DNA from: Flammeovirgaceae bacterium 311
Lineage (GTDB): Bacteria; Bacteroidota; Bacteroidia; Cytophagales; Cyclobacteriaceae
DNA: 64,000 bases
NCBI GenBank assembly: GCA_000597885.1
Contig: CP004371.1
Coordinates: 744,001 to 808,000 of the forward strand
Direction: 5' to 3'
Of this stretch, positions 27,230 to 37,693 are shown in pieces. The translations under genes were made by a program, and so were the position numbers. How positions within the stretch are numbered: the first letter of the stretch is position 1; the number at the start of each line of letters is the position of its first letter. The notes under the pieces are model-generated. The model was not told where the DNA came from. It searched no databases and was given only the letters and a program-made list of their open reading frames with translations.

Positions 27230-27822
27230 GGGCAATATTTTTAAAGTATAAGTATTAGGTGCGTTGGAATTCCTGAAGAAACAGGAGCCTGCTAACGGGT
27301 TACTTTTACAAATATTTTAATTCTGCAAAATTTTATTTTAACAGAAATAAATATCCTATTGGAGCTTTACTGCAGACCGATTAAGATGTTATAACAACGT
27401 TCTGCAGAATAATATCTTGTGCTAATGTAGAGATAACAACAACTGAATGACGAAAATTCATTACGTTACTAGAATTAACGGTAAGTCTATGTAACAAACA
27501 GCCATCATTCTCCTGTATCCTTTACTAAAAAATAAAGAAAAACCCTGAAGATCAGGAAGAACAGTTTTTCCATTAAAAAGTAAATGTTACAAAATATTTT
27601 AGAATAATTCAATAAAAAAATTATTTAAATCTTCCTGAACCTGTGCTAAACAATCCATCAATGGGATTATTGAATAAAAGGGCGAGCTGAAATTAATAGC
27701 CGAAATCTGCCCTGTTTGAGGGAGTTTCCTGAGAAAAAAAGCCGCTTCGGGAGCGGCTTTTTATTAAAATGCTGATGTCGTTTATTTATATAAAAACATT
27801 ATACCAATGATGATGTAATTAA
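27230..27822. other. Intergenic region upstream of prkA
   Basis: About 590 AT-rich bases lie between the prkA start and the helicase stop. Apart from the helicase terminator near 27740 there is no recognised gene. The long leader probably contains the prkA operon promoter; no clear TAnnTTTG element was seen. Confidence 0.45.
27740..27765. terminator. Terminator downstream of the DEAD-box helicase
   Basis: AGCCGCT, five bases, AGCGGCT has an A-run on one side and TTTTTATT on the other, so it could act on both strands. It lies 60 bases past the minus-strand helicase stop. Confidence 0.8.
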
Positions 27823-28935
27823 TTACATCTCATTCATTTTGATCCCCAGACTGTTTTCGATAGCTCTTAGATCTTTCATTTGTGCCTGTGTTACCAGGGC
27901 TACAGACAATCCTTTTTTGCCTGCACGGGCTGTACGGCCACTGCGATGGGTATAATATTCCAGCTGATCTGGCAAATCAAAATGTACTACATAGGCAAGG
28001 TCATCAATATCAAGACCCCTTGCTGCAATATCTGTAGCAATGAGGGTAGAAAATTCCATACGGTTTGTAAAGGCACGCATCACTTTATCCCGCTCCCGCT
28101 GCTGCAGATCTCCGTGCAGTGCATCGGCCGGATAATTTTTAGCAGTCAGTTGCTTAGCCAGTGTCTGGGCCTGGTTTTTGGTTTTGCAGAAAACGAGGCC
28201 TCTGCTTTCGCCCTGGTCCTGCAGAAAATTCAGGAGTATCCTGGGCTTGTCTTTACCGTCGCATAAAATGTAGCGATGCTCAATATCTTTGTTCACTACA
28301 TTCTGTTTATCAATCTGCACCTTTTGTGCCTGGGGCGACATATAATTGCTGATGATTGCCCGGATATCGGGAGGCATGGTGGCAGAAAACAACCAGGTAG
28401 AATGTTTGCCAGATGCTTTTTTCATGACCAGCTCAAGCTCTTTTTTAAAACCCATGCTAAGCATTTCATCGGCCTCGTCCAACACCAGAATTTTTACCTG
28501 TGTCAGATCCACTGCTTCGCGGTCCAGCAGGTCTATCAGCCTTCCGGGTGTAGCCACCACAATTTGCGTTGGCCGCATCAGGGCCTTTATCTGATCTCCA
28601 ATAGGAGCACCCCCGTATACAGCCTCTGAAAATATTTTAGGCCCGTACTTAGTGAATCTGAACAGTTGCTTTGCAATCTGCTGACATAATTCACGTGTAG
28701 GTGCCAGTACCAGGGCCTGCACCTTGCTGTTTTCCGGATCCAGCGTCTGCAACAGGGGCAGCCCGAAAGCGGCAGTTTTACCAGTACCTGTCTGGGCCTG
28801 CGCAACCAGGTCGGTACCCTTTTTCAGCAAAAGGGGAATTACTTTTTCCTGTATTTCTGTAGGAGATTCGATATTATTCTCCTGCAATGCTTTGATGAAT
28901 GTATCAGAAACGCCTAAATCTTTGAAAGTAGCCAA
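27823..28935 (-). CDS. DEAD-box ATP-dependent RNA helicase
   Basis: At 370 residues this is just the two RecA-like domains, without the long basic tail common in RhlE/DeaD proteins. Motifs in order: Q motif (TEIQEKVIPLL), AQTGTGKT, PTRELCQQ, TPGRLIDLL, DEAD in VLDEADEMLSMG, SATMPP, then TDIAARGLDID and HRSGRTARAGKKG. It unwinds short RNA duplexes, probably in ribosome assembly or mRNA turnover. No ATG is available at the right place: the reading frame starts at a TTG (28933-28935, MATFKDLGVSDTF), with a stop codon just upstream, so TTG is the likely start. Single-gene unit. Confidence 0.95.
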   Translation of the reverse strand: MATFKDLGVSDTFIKALQENNIESPTEIQEKVIPLLLKKGTDLVAQAQTGTGKTAAFGLPLLQTLDPENSKVQALVLAPTRELCQQIAKQLFRFTKYGPKIFSEAVYGGAPIGDQIKALMRPTQIVVATPGRLIDLLDREAVDLTQVKILVLDEADEMLSMGFKKELELVMKKASGKHSTWLFSATMPPDIRAIISNYMSPQAQKVQIDKQNVVNKDIEHRYILCDGKDKPRILLNFLQDQGESRGLVFCKTKNQAQTLAKQLTAKNYPADALHGDLQQRERDKVMRAFTNRMEFSTLIATDIAARGLDIDDLAYVVHFDLPDQLEYYTHRSGRTARAGKKGLSVALVTQAQMKDLRAIENSLGIKMNEM

Positions 28936-29560
28936 GGTTTATATATTTACTATTTGAATAACTAACACTAAGATCCGGGAGATGGTTAAAATTTACCTCA
29001 TTAACAAAGCAAGTACTCCCAGCAGCCTGTACTGGTTAGCGGGAACATATCAAGGCTAAAAAAATCAAATTTTTACTCTTCCTGCTGTAAACTTACAAAT
29101 CTTCCACAATTTCAATTCTGTAATGTTACTTTACGCACATGGTATAGTAAAAAAATGGCGAGGTATTTCCGTGTCTCTCCTCTTCAGCAGGTTTTTGTAC
29201 AGTGCTTAAGCCTGAAATATTTCTTGTGCTCCGACTTTGCATCCATTACAGTATCGTTACAATCATGCCAGTCCTAATAAAAGCTATTGGTGCAGGTGCA
29301 GAAACAGACAAAGCATTATTTCTCAATTCATGAAGAAGATGCCTTAGTAGTTTGCAAAACTGCAGCGGATGTGCAGAGAGTACCCGTGTCTTTCAATCAT
29401 GATAACTGAAGCTGGCTGTTGGTAACATGCTTAATATGCTGATTCGTTATGGGAGTCACAAACGTGAAGAATCAATATAACAATCAGTCTCCAGCTTACA
29501 ATAGAATTAATATTTTCATTTAAAAATGCTGATTTATCTTTAAATTAATCGATAATTTGT
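28936..29560. other. Intergenic region, no supported gene
   Basis: A 625-base gap between divergent units. Short frames exist (for example an ATG frame of 40 codons at 29155-29277), but they have no family resemblance or ribosome-binding signal. Promoters for the helicase and for the 29561 gene must lie here. Confidence 0.45.
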
Positions 29561-29911
29561 ATGGCGAATGTAGTAATAACGATTAGCCTGAAACCAGGTA
29601 CCACCAGTTTATACCTGACCGACAGCAACGGGAAACAAGGAGAGCCTGAAGGTTTTAAAACCTATGCAGGCCGTGGAGACTTGATAATCTGGCAATTAGC
29701 TCCTGATTCCGGTATTGATGCTCTCACAGGTATTCAAGCCAAAGACGGAAATTTTGATATTTTCCGAAACAGCGATCCAAAATGTAATTCGAATGTCAGC
29801 TGGTCTGGCAAAATAAAAGACGATGCCGCCGGTGCTGATAAATATAATATCAATTACCAGATCGGGACTGATGCATATAGTGAAGACCCCGAGATTATCA
29901 TCAAACCTTAG
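29561..29911 (+). CDS. Small conserved-looking protein of unknown function
   Basis: I do not recognise this 116-residue protein. It has no signal peptide or membrane segment. The sequence alternates short hydrophobic strands with Gly/Asp/Asn turns (VVITISLKPG, GRGDLIIWQL, KYNINYQIG), which suggests an all-beta, Ig-like or jelly-roll domain. There is a single cysteine. It ends 11 bases before the TTG start of a TPR sensor kinase, so the two are probably co-transcribed; it may be a ligand-binding or accessory partner of that kinase, which is inference only. Confidence 0.7.
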   Translation: MANVVITISLKPGTTSLYLTDSNGKQGEPEGFKTYAGRGDLIIWQLAPDSGIDALTGIQAKDGNFDIFRNSDPKCNSNVSWSGKIKDDAAGADKYNINYQIGTDAYSEDPEIIIKP

Positions 29912-29922
29912 TATTTATAATT

Positions 29923-31863
29923 TTGAATAAGTACCCATACCTGCTTTTAACCTTATTCTTAATTATTATTCATCCGCTGTCTGCAGGAGCGCAGGATCAG
30001 GCTCTTGCAGACAGCCTGATCACAGTTCTTAACACTCAGAATAATTTATCAGATCTGGATAAATATAATCTGTACTATTCCATTGCACAAGCCAGCGTAA
30101 ACTCCAACACAAGAATAGAATACAGCACCAGGGCAATCAATATTGCTAAGGAAAAAAACCTGGATGTAACCTATCAGACTGCCCTAGTACATCTGGGAAT
30201 CGGGCACAGACAAAAGGGGGAGCTGGTTAAAGCTGTTGAGATTTTTTTTCAGGCTGCAGAACAATTTAAGCAATTGGGGAAGAAGGGAAGCTTAGCGGCT
30301 GCCTATGCACATATAGCTCAAACTTACCGGATGCAAAACCATCATTTGCATAGTATCAAGTATTATCACATGGCCATAGGGATTTTCAGGGAAGAAAAAG
30401 ATACCGTTCGTGTGGCATCCACTTTACTAAATCTGGGCTACCAATATTTAAAGTTCAATAAGCCTGATTCTGCCCTGATACCTACACTGGAAGCCGAAAC
30501 CATGTTCAGAGCGGTAGGTTTTGAACAGGGCGTTGCCTATGCACTGGGTAATTCGGGCCTGATGTATGCAGCCCTGCAACAGGACAGGAAGGCAGAAAAC
30601 AAGCTGAAGGAAGCGATTGCCATACTTGAAAAACTCCACGATGAGTACGCAATAACTGAATATCTGATAGAAATAGCAGCAATTTACCAGAGCCGGCAAG
30701 AATACAGCAGGGCCCTCTCCTATGCAAAGCAAGGTTATGCCTTAGCAGAGAACAATAAATATATGGAATTTCTTAGAGATGCCTCCCAGCGTCTTTCAGA
30801 GATCCATGCAGCCATGGGCCAACATAATGAGGCATTTAATTTTTTAAAAAAGCATAACACCTACAGAGATAGTTTGATCAATGAAGAAGCAATTCGTAAA
30901 ATGGCCGACCTCCGTACTGATTATGAGCTGGCACAGAAACAGGCTGATATTGATCGGCTGGAGGTAGAAAAGAATAACCAGCAGCTTATGCTGGCAGCGC
31001 TGCTCATCACTCTATTATTAGGGTCGGCCGTAATTTTTTTGCTAATAAAATACAACAGAGGGAAAAAAAGAGCCAATGTGCTGCTGGCAAAACAGAAGCA
31101 GGAACTGGAAAAACAGCGTAACCAGCTGGCGGCGCTTGATCATACCCGCAGTAAACTATTCTCCATCATCTCACATGATTTGCGCGGCCCTGTTAATTCT
31201 TTCAACGGCATCTCCAGTCTTATCAAGCATTACATTTCTACAAATGACCTGATCCAACTCGCTGAAATCTCACAGTACATTGATAGTTCGGCCAGTGAAT
31301 TATCGTCCCTGCTCGATAACCTACTAAGCTGGTCTGTTAGCCAGCGGGGAGAGTTTCCCTACAAGCCCGAGAAAGTTTTTCTGAAACCATTAACTGCAGA
31401 GATCCTGGGCATATTTAAAACCATGGCACATGCCAAAAAGATAAAGCTGGAGTCATCTGTTCCTGCTGATATTGCCTTGTGGGCAGATAGCAACAGTTTA
31501 CTTACAGTGTTACGCAACCTCACCAGCAATGCCCTGAAATTTACCAAAGAAGGCGGGAGTGTACAGATTACTGCAGCAGCGAAAGGAGCATTTGCCGAGA
31601 TTAAAGTAACAGATACTGGAATTGGGGTATCAAAAAAACAGCTTGAATCATTATCAGACTTTAATGAAGAGAAAAGAACCTGGGGTACAGCAGGTGAAAA
31701 AGGATTAGGTATTGGATTAAAGCTTGTTTTCGAATTTACAAGAATGAATAACGGCAGTGTGGAAGTAAGCAGCCAGGAAGGAATAGGCACTACCTTTTGC
31801 ATAACACTACCGCTTTATGATGCTGCCAGGCATGCAAAGGTTCAGAATATGAAAAATTCATAG
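29923..31863 (+). CDS. TPR-repeat sensor histidine kinase
   Basis: The 646-residue protein has a signal sequence (YLLLTLFLIIIHPLSAGAQ), about seven tetratricopeptide repeats facing the periplasm (residues about 35-330), one transmembrane helix (MLAALLITLLLGSAVIFLLI), a short coiled coil, HisKA with ISHDLRGPVNSF, and HATPase with NALKFTKEGG, DTGIGVS and KGLGIGL. This TPR-TM-kinase layout is characteristic of Bacteroidota. It has no receiver and no DNA-binding domain, so a separate response regulator is needed and none is adjacent. The start is a TTG at 29923; no ATG occurs before the signal sequence. It follows the small 29561 protein by 11 bases. Confidence 0.9.
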   Translation: MNKYPYLLLTLFLIIIHPLSAGAQDQALADSLITVLNTQNNLSDLDKYNLYYSIAQASVNSNTRIEYSTRAINIAKEKNLDVTYQTALVHLGIGHRQKGELVKAVEIFFQAAEQFKQLGKKGSLAAAYAHIAQTYRMQNHHLHSIKYYHMAIGIFREEKDTVRVASTLLNLGYQYLKFNKPDSALIPTLEAETMFRAVGFEQGVAYALGNSGLMYAALQQDRKAENKLKEAIAILEKLHDEYAITEYLIEIAAIYQSRQEYSRALSYAKQGYALAENNKYMEFLRDASQRLSEIHAAMGQHNEAFNFLKKHNTYRDSLINEEAIRKMADLRTDYELAQKQADIDRLEVEKNNQQLMLAALLITLLLGSAVIFLLIKYNRGKKRANVLLAKQKQELEKQRNQLAALDHTRSKLFSIISHDLRGPVNSFNGISSLIKHYISTNDLIQLAEISQYIDSSASELSSLLDNLLSWSVSQRGEFPYKPEKVFLKPLTAEILGIFKTMAHAKKIKLESSVPADIALWADSNSLLTVLRNLTSNALKFTKEGGSVQITAAAKGAFAEIKVTDTGIGVSKKQLESLSDFNEEKRTWGTAGEKGLGIGLKLVFEFTRMNNGSVEVSSQEGIGTTFCITLPLYDAARHAKVQNMKNS

Positions 31864-31978
31864 ATCCTGTACCTCCTGCAGGCGCATGAATTGTAAAATT
31901 TAGCTACACAATGGGATAACGGAACTAAATCTTCTCCCTCTTTGTCAAAATAAGGGCTGTAAACCAACAAAATACTTC

Positions 31979-33622
<1,644 letters not shown>

Positions 33623-33670
33623 GACAGCGGATATCCCTATAAATTTGACACATCTATAAAAAGAATACAA

Positions 33671-33700
33671 AGCCGGAGAATAAGCTCTCCGGCTTTTTTT
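33671..33700. terminator. Shared terminator between ABC-F and sensor kinase genes
   Basis: AGCCGGAGA, six bases, TCTCCGGCT with a run of eight T follows the plus-strand ABC-F gene by about 50 bases. The minus-strand kinase stop sits at its edge. Confidence 0.85.
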
Positions 33701-36324
33701 TATCTTCCGGGCAGAACAATGGTGAAAGTGGTGCCCCTGTCCAATTCACTCTCTACAGAAACCGTACCTCCATAATTTTCCACAATACGCTTTACCAGGT
33801 ACAGACCTATGCCTGTTCCCTCAACATGGGTATGGTAGCGCTTAAACATGGTAAATATCTTATCAAGATAGCTCTCCGATATGCCGAGTCCATTATCTTC
33901 AATTCTGAGGATCAGGTTATTATCTTCTTGTCTACAAACAAAGCTAATCCGGGGAGTACGATCCGGAGAACTGTATTTGATGGCATTCGTAAAAAGATTG
34001 ATCAGGATGCTGCTCATATTCGCTTTGGAGAAATTAACTTCATTGCAGCTTATATCCAGATCAATCGTAGCTCCTGAATCTTCCACCATATCATTAATAC
34101 TGAAGAGTATATCATCCAGCAGATCCTTCATCCTGAAATTGATGCTTTCATCATCGATGTGTTTGTTTGTTTTGGCTACCTGAGTCAGAGCATGAATGGT
34201 TTCTTTAAACTTTTGTATCGACAACTGGATCTTGTCAATAATCTCCCTGATACGCTCCGGCTTATTTTTCTCCAATGATGATATTAACGCATAGATTAAT
34301 CCCTCTATGTTCAATACAGGTGCTTTCAAGTCGTGTGAGGCTGTATAAACAAAATTATCAAGATCGTTATTGATCTTCGTGAGTTCCTCGTTTTTATGGC
34401 TGATGGTTTCAAATAAACGGGAATTGTCAATTGCAATGGCGGCCTGAGCAGCAACCCCTTTTACAATTTCTTCAGCACTTTTAGTAAATACATCTACAGC
34501 AGAGTGCCCAAAAAACAAACCGCCTAATACCTCTCCACCCCTTGAGATGACCGGTACTGCCAGGTAGCTTTTAACAGGCAGGTGGTTTTCCGGTAAGCCA
34601 TGGTAGGGAGCATTTTTGCCGTAGCGATCATCTTTGGTTATATCAGCAGATCTGATCACACCTTCCCCCTTAAAGGTTGGTTCAAATATATGAGTGGCCC
34701 TTGGGATTGGAAAATTCTCAAAATCCTTGGCATCCGCACCAGAGAGGGAATATAACATTAACGCCTGTTCATCATCCCGCCTTGCATTATAGAAAAACGC
34801 ACCAAACTGGGCAGCTGTGAGCTCTGTACATGAATCTGTAACCACCTGCAGGAGCTTTTTTAATTCCAGCTCTGCCGATAGGTTCTTACCAATTTTGTTG
34901 AGTGTCTGCAGATTTTGATTTTTCTCCCGCAATGCGTTTTCAGATCTTTTTTCATGGCTGATGTCTCTTACTTCAAGCAAGTGCGATACCAGCTTTCCAT
35001 TTTCTATGATAGGCTGAGCATTAATACTTACCTGAATAAATTTGCCACTCTTGTGAATAATATTACTCTCATGATTATAGAAGGATGTTTTCTTCTGTAA
35101 AGCCCTGACGATGGGGCATTCGGCAGCTGGAAAAGGAGATCCATCCGGATGTGAATGATGTATTAATTCATGAAGCCGCTGCTGAATAATTTCATCTGCT
35201 GAAAAACCGGTAAGCTCTTCGGCTGCAGGGTTCACAAAAGTGCAGTAGTCGTCCCGGTTTACAATAAAGAGTGAAGCTGTCGCATTATCTGTAATCAGTT
35301 GCCTCAGGTTATTGGAGCGCCTGATATTAATAAGAGAGGACATGATTAAAAAAACCAGGCTACTTACTATAAGTCCGCCTGCGAGTATAAACCATGGAAA
35401 ATTAGTCTCATATCCAAAACCCGGCATTGCTCTTATCTGCATTTGCCAGGTCTGGGTGGCAACATGAATGGGTCTTATTCTGAATAAATCACTTTTTCCA
35501 TCATTCAGGCTGTTAGAATCAAATAACAATAGTTCATCCTGAATGATGGGTCCATCATAAATTTCAACATCTAAATCGGTAAACCGATTACTGAATATTG
35601 CCCTTATCAGGTCTTTTACCCTGAAGGGAGCGAAAATAAAACCTTTCAATGCGGACCTTCGCTGTCTGGATGTTTGCACAGGCTGTTCCTGCTGGTACAG
35701 GGGCAGGTAAAGTAAAAATCCCTTTTGTATGGCCACATCTGTTTCCTGTACCAGTTTCACCATTCCTGTAAGTGCGGGTTTACCTGAGTCCATTGCCCTT
35801 CTCATTGCTTTTCTGCGAATAGGTTCGGTGAACATATCAAAGCCAAAGGCACGCCTGTTCCTGGCATTAAAGGGCTCCAGGTACAAAATAGAAGTATAGT
35901 TACTTCTTGCTGAATCAGGCCATAGCTTGTATTCGGGAAATCCTGCAGACTGTACCCTTTCCTCTAATGCAGCTACCTGATCCGGAGCAATCACAACAGC
36001 ATAGCCAATACCTAGTACTCCCGGGTAATTTTCCTCCACATTAAGCACCTTTACAAATTCTGCCCATTCCTCTAGCGTAACAGTATCAGATACTACAAAA
36101 AGGGCCTGTGCACTTTTGAGTACCTGTATATAGTCGTTCATGCGCTTTTCTACCGCTGCACTAACGTTGTCGGCCCTTAGTTCAAAAAGTAGTTCGTTAC
36201 GCTCTTTTACTTTATTATATGTATCAAGGAAAATGAAAACTGTTACCCCCAGTAAAATAAATGCTGTAATAAAAGCCAGCAGGTATGATTGAAAAAAGTC
36301 TTTTATACTCGAAAATAGATTCAT
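33700..36324 (-). CDS. CHASE-PAS-GAF sensor histidine kinase
   Basis: The 874 residues contain TM1 (about 13-32) and a periplasmic CHASE-type sensor (YPGVLGIGYAVVIAP, through about 310). TM2 (WFILAGGLIVSSLVFLIM) leads to PAS (about 350-470, TASLFIVNRDDYCTFVNPAA), GAF (about 490-640), HisKA (YTASHDLKAPVLNIEGL) and HATPase (NLFTNAIKY, DNGLGIS, GTGIGLYLV). CHASE domains sense small extracellular ligands such as cytokinin-like or peptide molecules. The kinase core is clearly paralogous to that of the receiver-kinase at 6538-7743, sharing LDNF(V/I)YTASHDLKAP and MFKR.H.H.EG. No response regulator is adjacent. Confidence 0.92.
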   Translation of the reverse strand: MNLFSSIKDFFQSYLLAFITAFILLGVTVFIFLDTYNKVKERNELLFELRADNVSAAVEKRMNDYIQVLKSAQALFVVSDTVTLEEWAEFVKVLNVEENYPGVLGIGYAVVIAPDQVAALEERVQSAGFPEYKLWPDSARSNYTSILYLEPFNARNRRAFGFDMFTEPIRRKAMRRAMDSGKPALTGMVKLVQETDVAIQKGFLLYLPLYQQEQPVQTSRQRRSALKGFIFAPFRVKDLIRAIFSNRFTDLDVEIYDGPIIQDELLLFDSNSLNDGKSDLFRIRPIHVATQTWQMQIRAMPGFGYETNFPWFILAGGLIVSSLVFLIMSSLINIRRSNNLRQLITDNATASLFIVNRDDYCTFVNPAAEELTGFSADEIIQQRLHELIHHSHPDGSPFPAAECPIVRALQKKTSFYNHESNIIHKSGKFIQVSINAQPIIENGKLVSHLLEVRDISHEKRSENALREKNQNLQTLNKIGKNLSAELELKKLLQVVTDSCTELTAAQFGAFFYNARRDDEQALMLYSLSGADAKDFENFPIPRATHIFEPTFKGEGVIRSADITKDDRYGKNAPYHGLPENHLPVKSYLAVPVISRGGEVLGGLFFGHSAVDVFTKSAEEIVKGVAAQAAIAIDNSRLFETISHKNEELTKINNDLDNFVYTASHDLKAPVLNIEGLIYALISSLEKNKPERIREIIDKIQLSIQKFKETIHALTQVAKTNKHIDDESINFRMKDLLDDILFSINDMVEDSGATIDLDISCNEVNFSKANMSSILINLFTNAIKYSSPDRTPRISFVCRQEDNNLILRIEDNGLGISESYLDKIFTMFKRYHTHVEGTGIGLYLVKRIVENYGGTVSVESELDRGTTFTIVLPGR

Positions 36325-36535
36325 AATTAAATCCTTATCTACTCATTGGTTCCGCACTGAAAACATCAATGCCTGAAAAGGGCTGCAAATTTAAACAGCA
36401 ACATTATAATTTAAATCAGGGTTATCAACATATTGGTCAAGAAAGCACTAACAGTAGAAACAGAGACTAAAACTCTACGTGCAATCTGCCTGAAAAGATG
36501 AGCAAATTACGAACATAAGCTTAGCAACATTTAAA

Positions 36536-37549
36536 ATGAAAACTTTTTTAAGCAAGGCCGCTCTGGCAACCTCTGCCTACATGCTGGGCAAAGGACTCTA
36601 CAGATACATAAAGGAGCAACAATTCTCCTTTGAATATAAAGTGGTGTTGATCACTGGTGCCTCCCGCGGATTAGGTTTGGTGATGGCCAGGCAGCTGGCT
36701 CATGAGGGTGCCATCATCAGCATTTGTGCCAGCAATAAAAATGAACTGGAGGAGGTAAGGTATGAGCTGGAACCTATGGGTGCCTCCGTGCTTACCATAG
36801 AAGCAGATGTTACCGCACCAGGCGCAGCACAAAGAGTAATTGAGCAAACCGTTACGCAATACGGCAGGCTGGATGTGCTGATCAATAATGCAGGAAACAT
36901 AGTTGTTGGCCCTCTGCAGAGCCAAACCCAGGAAATTTTTGAACAGCTCATGCAGCTGCACTTTTTTGCTCCTTTACGCTTTATTGATGTTGCCCTCCCT
37001 CATTTACGCCAAAGCAAAGGTCGTATCATGAATATTTCTTCCATTGGCGGGAAAATCAGTGTTCCTCATTTACTATCCTATAGTGCCAGCAAATTTGCCC
37101 TAACCGGCTTTTCTGAGGGGCTTTATGCTGAATTGAAAAAAGAGGGCATCATTGTTACCACCGCATGCCCCGGCTTAATGCGCACAGGTAGTCCACGTAA
37201 TGCAGATATTACCGGCAAGCACGAAGAAGAATATACCTGGTTCAAGATTGGCGATTCTCTGCCCTTACTATCGATGGATGCCGAAAAAGCAGCACGTAAA
37301 TTACTGAATGCCTGCCGCCGGGGCGATCCGGAATATATTTTAACACTGCCTGCCAAGCTGGCAAGTTTAGCACATGGCATTAGTCCTTCAATGGTGATAC
37401 GTATTAACGAGCTTGTAAACAGCCTGATGCTGCCAGAACCAACTTACCATGCCCAGGTGCTAAAAGGGCACGAAACGCAATTCGAACACCAGCAAAACCC
37501 TTTAACCAAGCCTACAGATGAGGCCGCCAGGGAGAATAATCAATTCTGA
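36536..37549 (+). CDS. Short-chain dehydrogenase/reductase
   Basis: The 337-residue SDR has a basic/hydrophobic N-terminal segment of about 30 residues that could anchor it to the membrane. The Rossmann fold follows: TGASRGLGL for NAD(P) binding, NNAGN, the catalytic Ser in MNISSIGG, and YSASK with the Tyr/Lys pair. The short variable C-terminal region hides the substrate. Size and N-terminal extension resemble the SDRs often annotated as DltE-like or ketoacyl-reductase-like. Transcribed alone from its own promoter, divergent from the CHASE kinase. Confidence 0.9.
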   Translation: MKTFLSKAALATSAYMLGKGLYRYIKEQQFSFEYKVVLITGASRGLGLVMARQLAHEGAIISICASNKNELEEVRYELEPMGASVLTIEADVTAPGAAQRVIEQTVTQYGRLDVLINNAGNIVVGPLQSQTQEIFEQLMQLHFFAPLRFIDVALPHLRQSKGRIMNISSIGGKISVPHLLSYSASKFALTGFSEGLYAELKKEGIIVTTACPGLMRTGSPRNADITGKHEEEYTWFKIGDSLPLLSMDAEKAARKLLNACRRGDPEYILTLPAKLASLAHGISPSMVIRINELVNSLMLPEPTYHAQVLKGHETQFEHQQNPLTKPTDEAARENNQF

Positions 37550-37693
37550 CCAAAACAAAACATTCTTTTTAATGGTGTTATGCCTGATCATTTAAGTTTT
37601 ATACCCGGGAGTATTGCCACAAAAAGAGTCCTTCTTTTAAATTATTATCAATAATGCTAAAAGCATTGAATTTTATATAAGTTAATCTGGTAG

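Noticed and set aside
29155-29277. A 40-codon ATG frame in the gap before the 29561 gene
   Set aside because: No ribosome-binding signal, no terminator of its own and no recognisable sequence.
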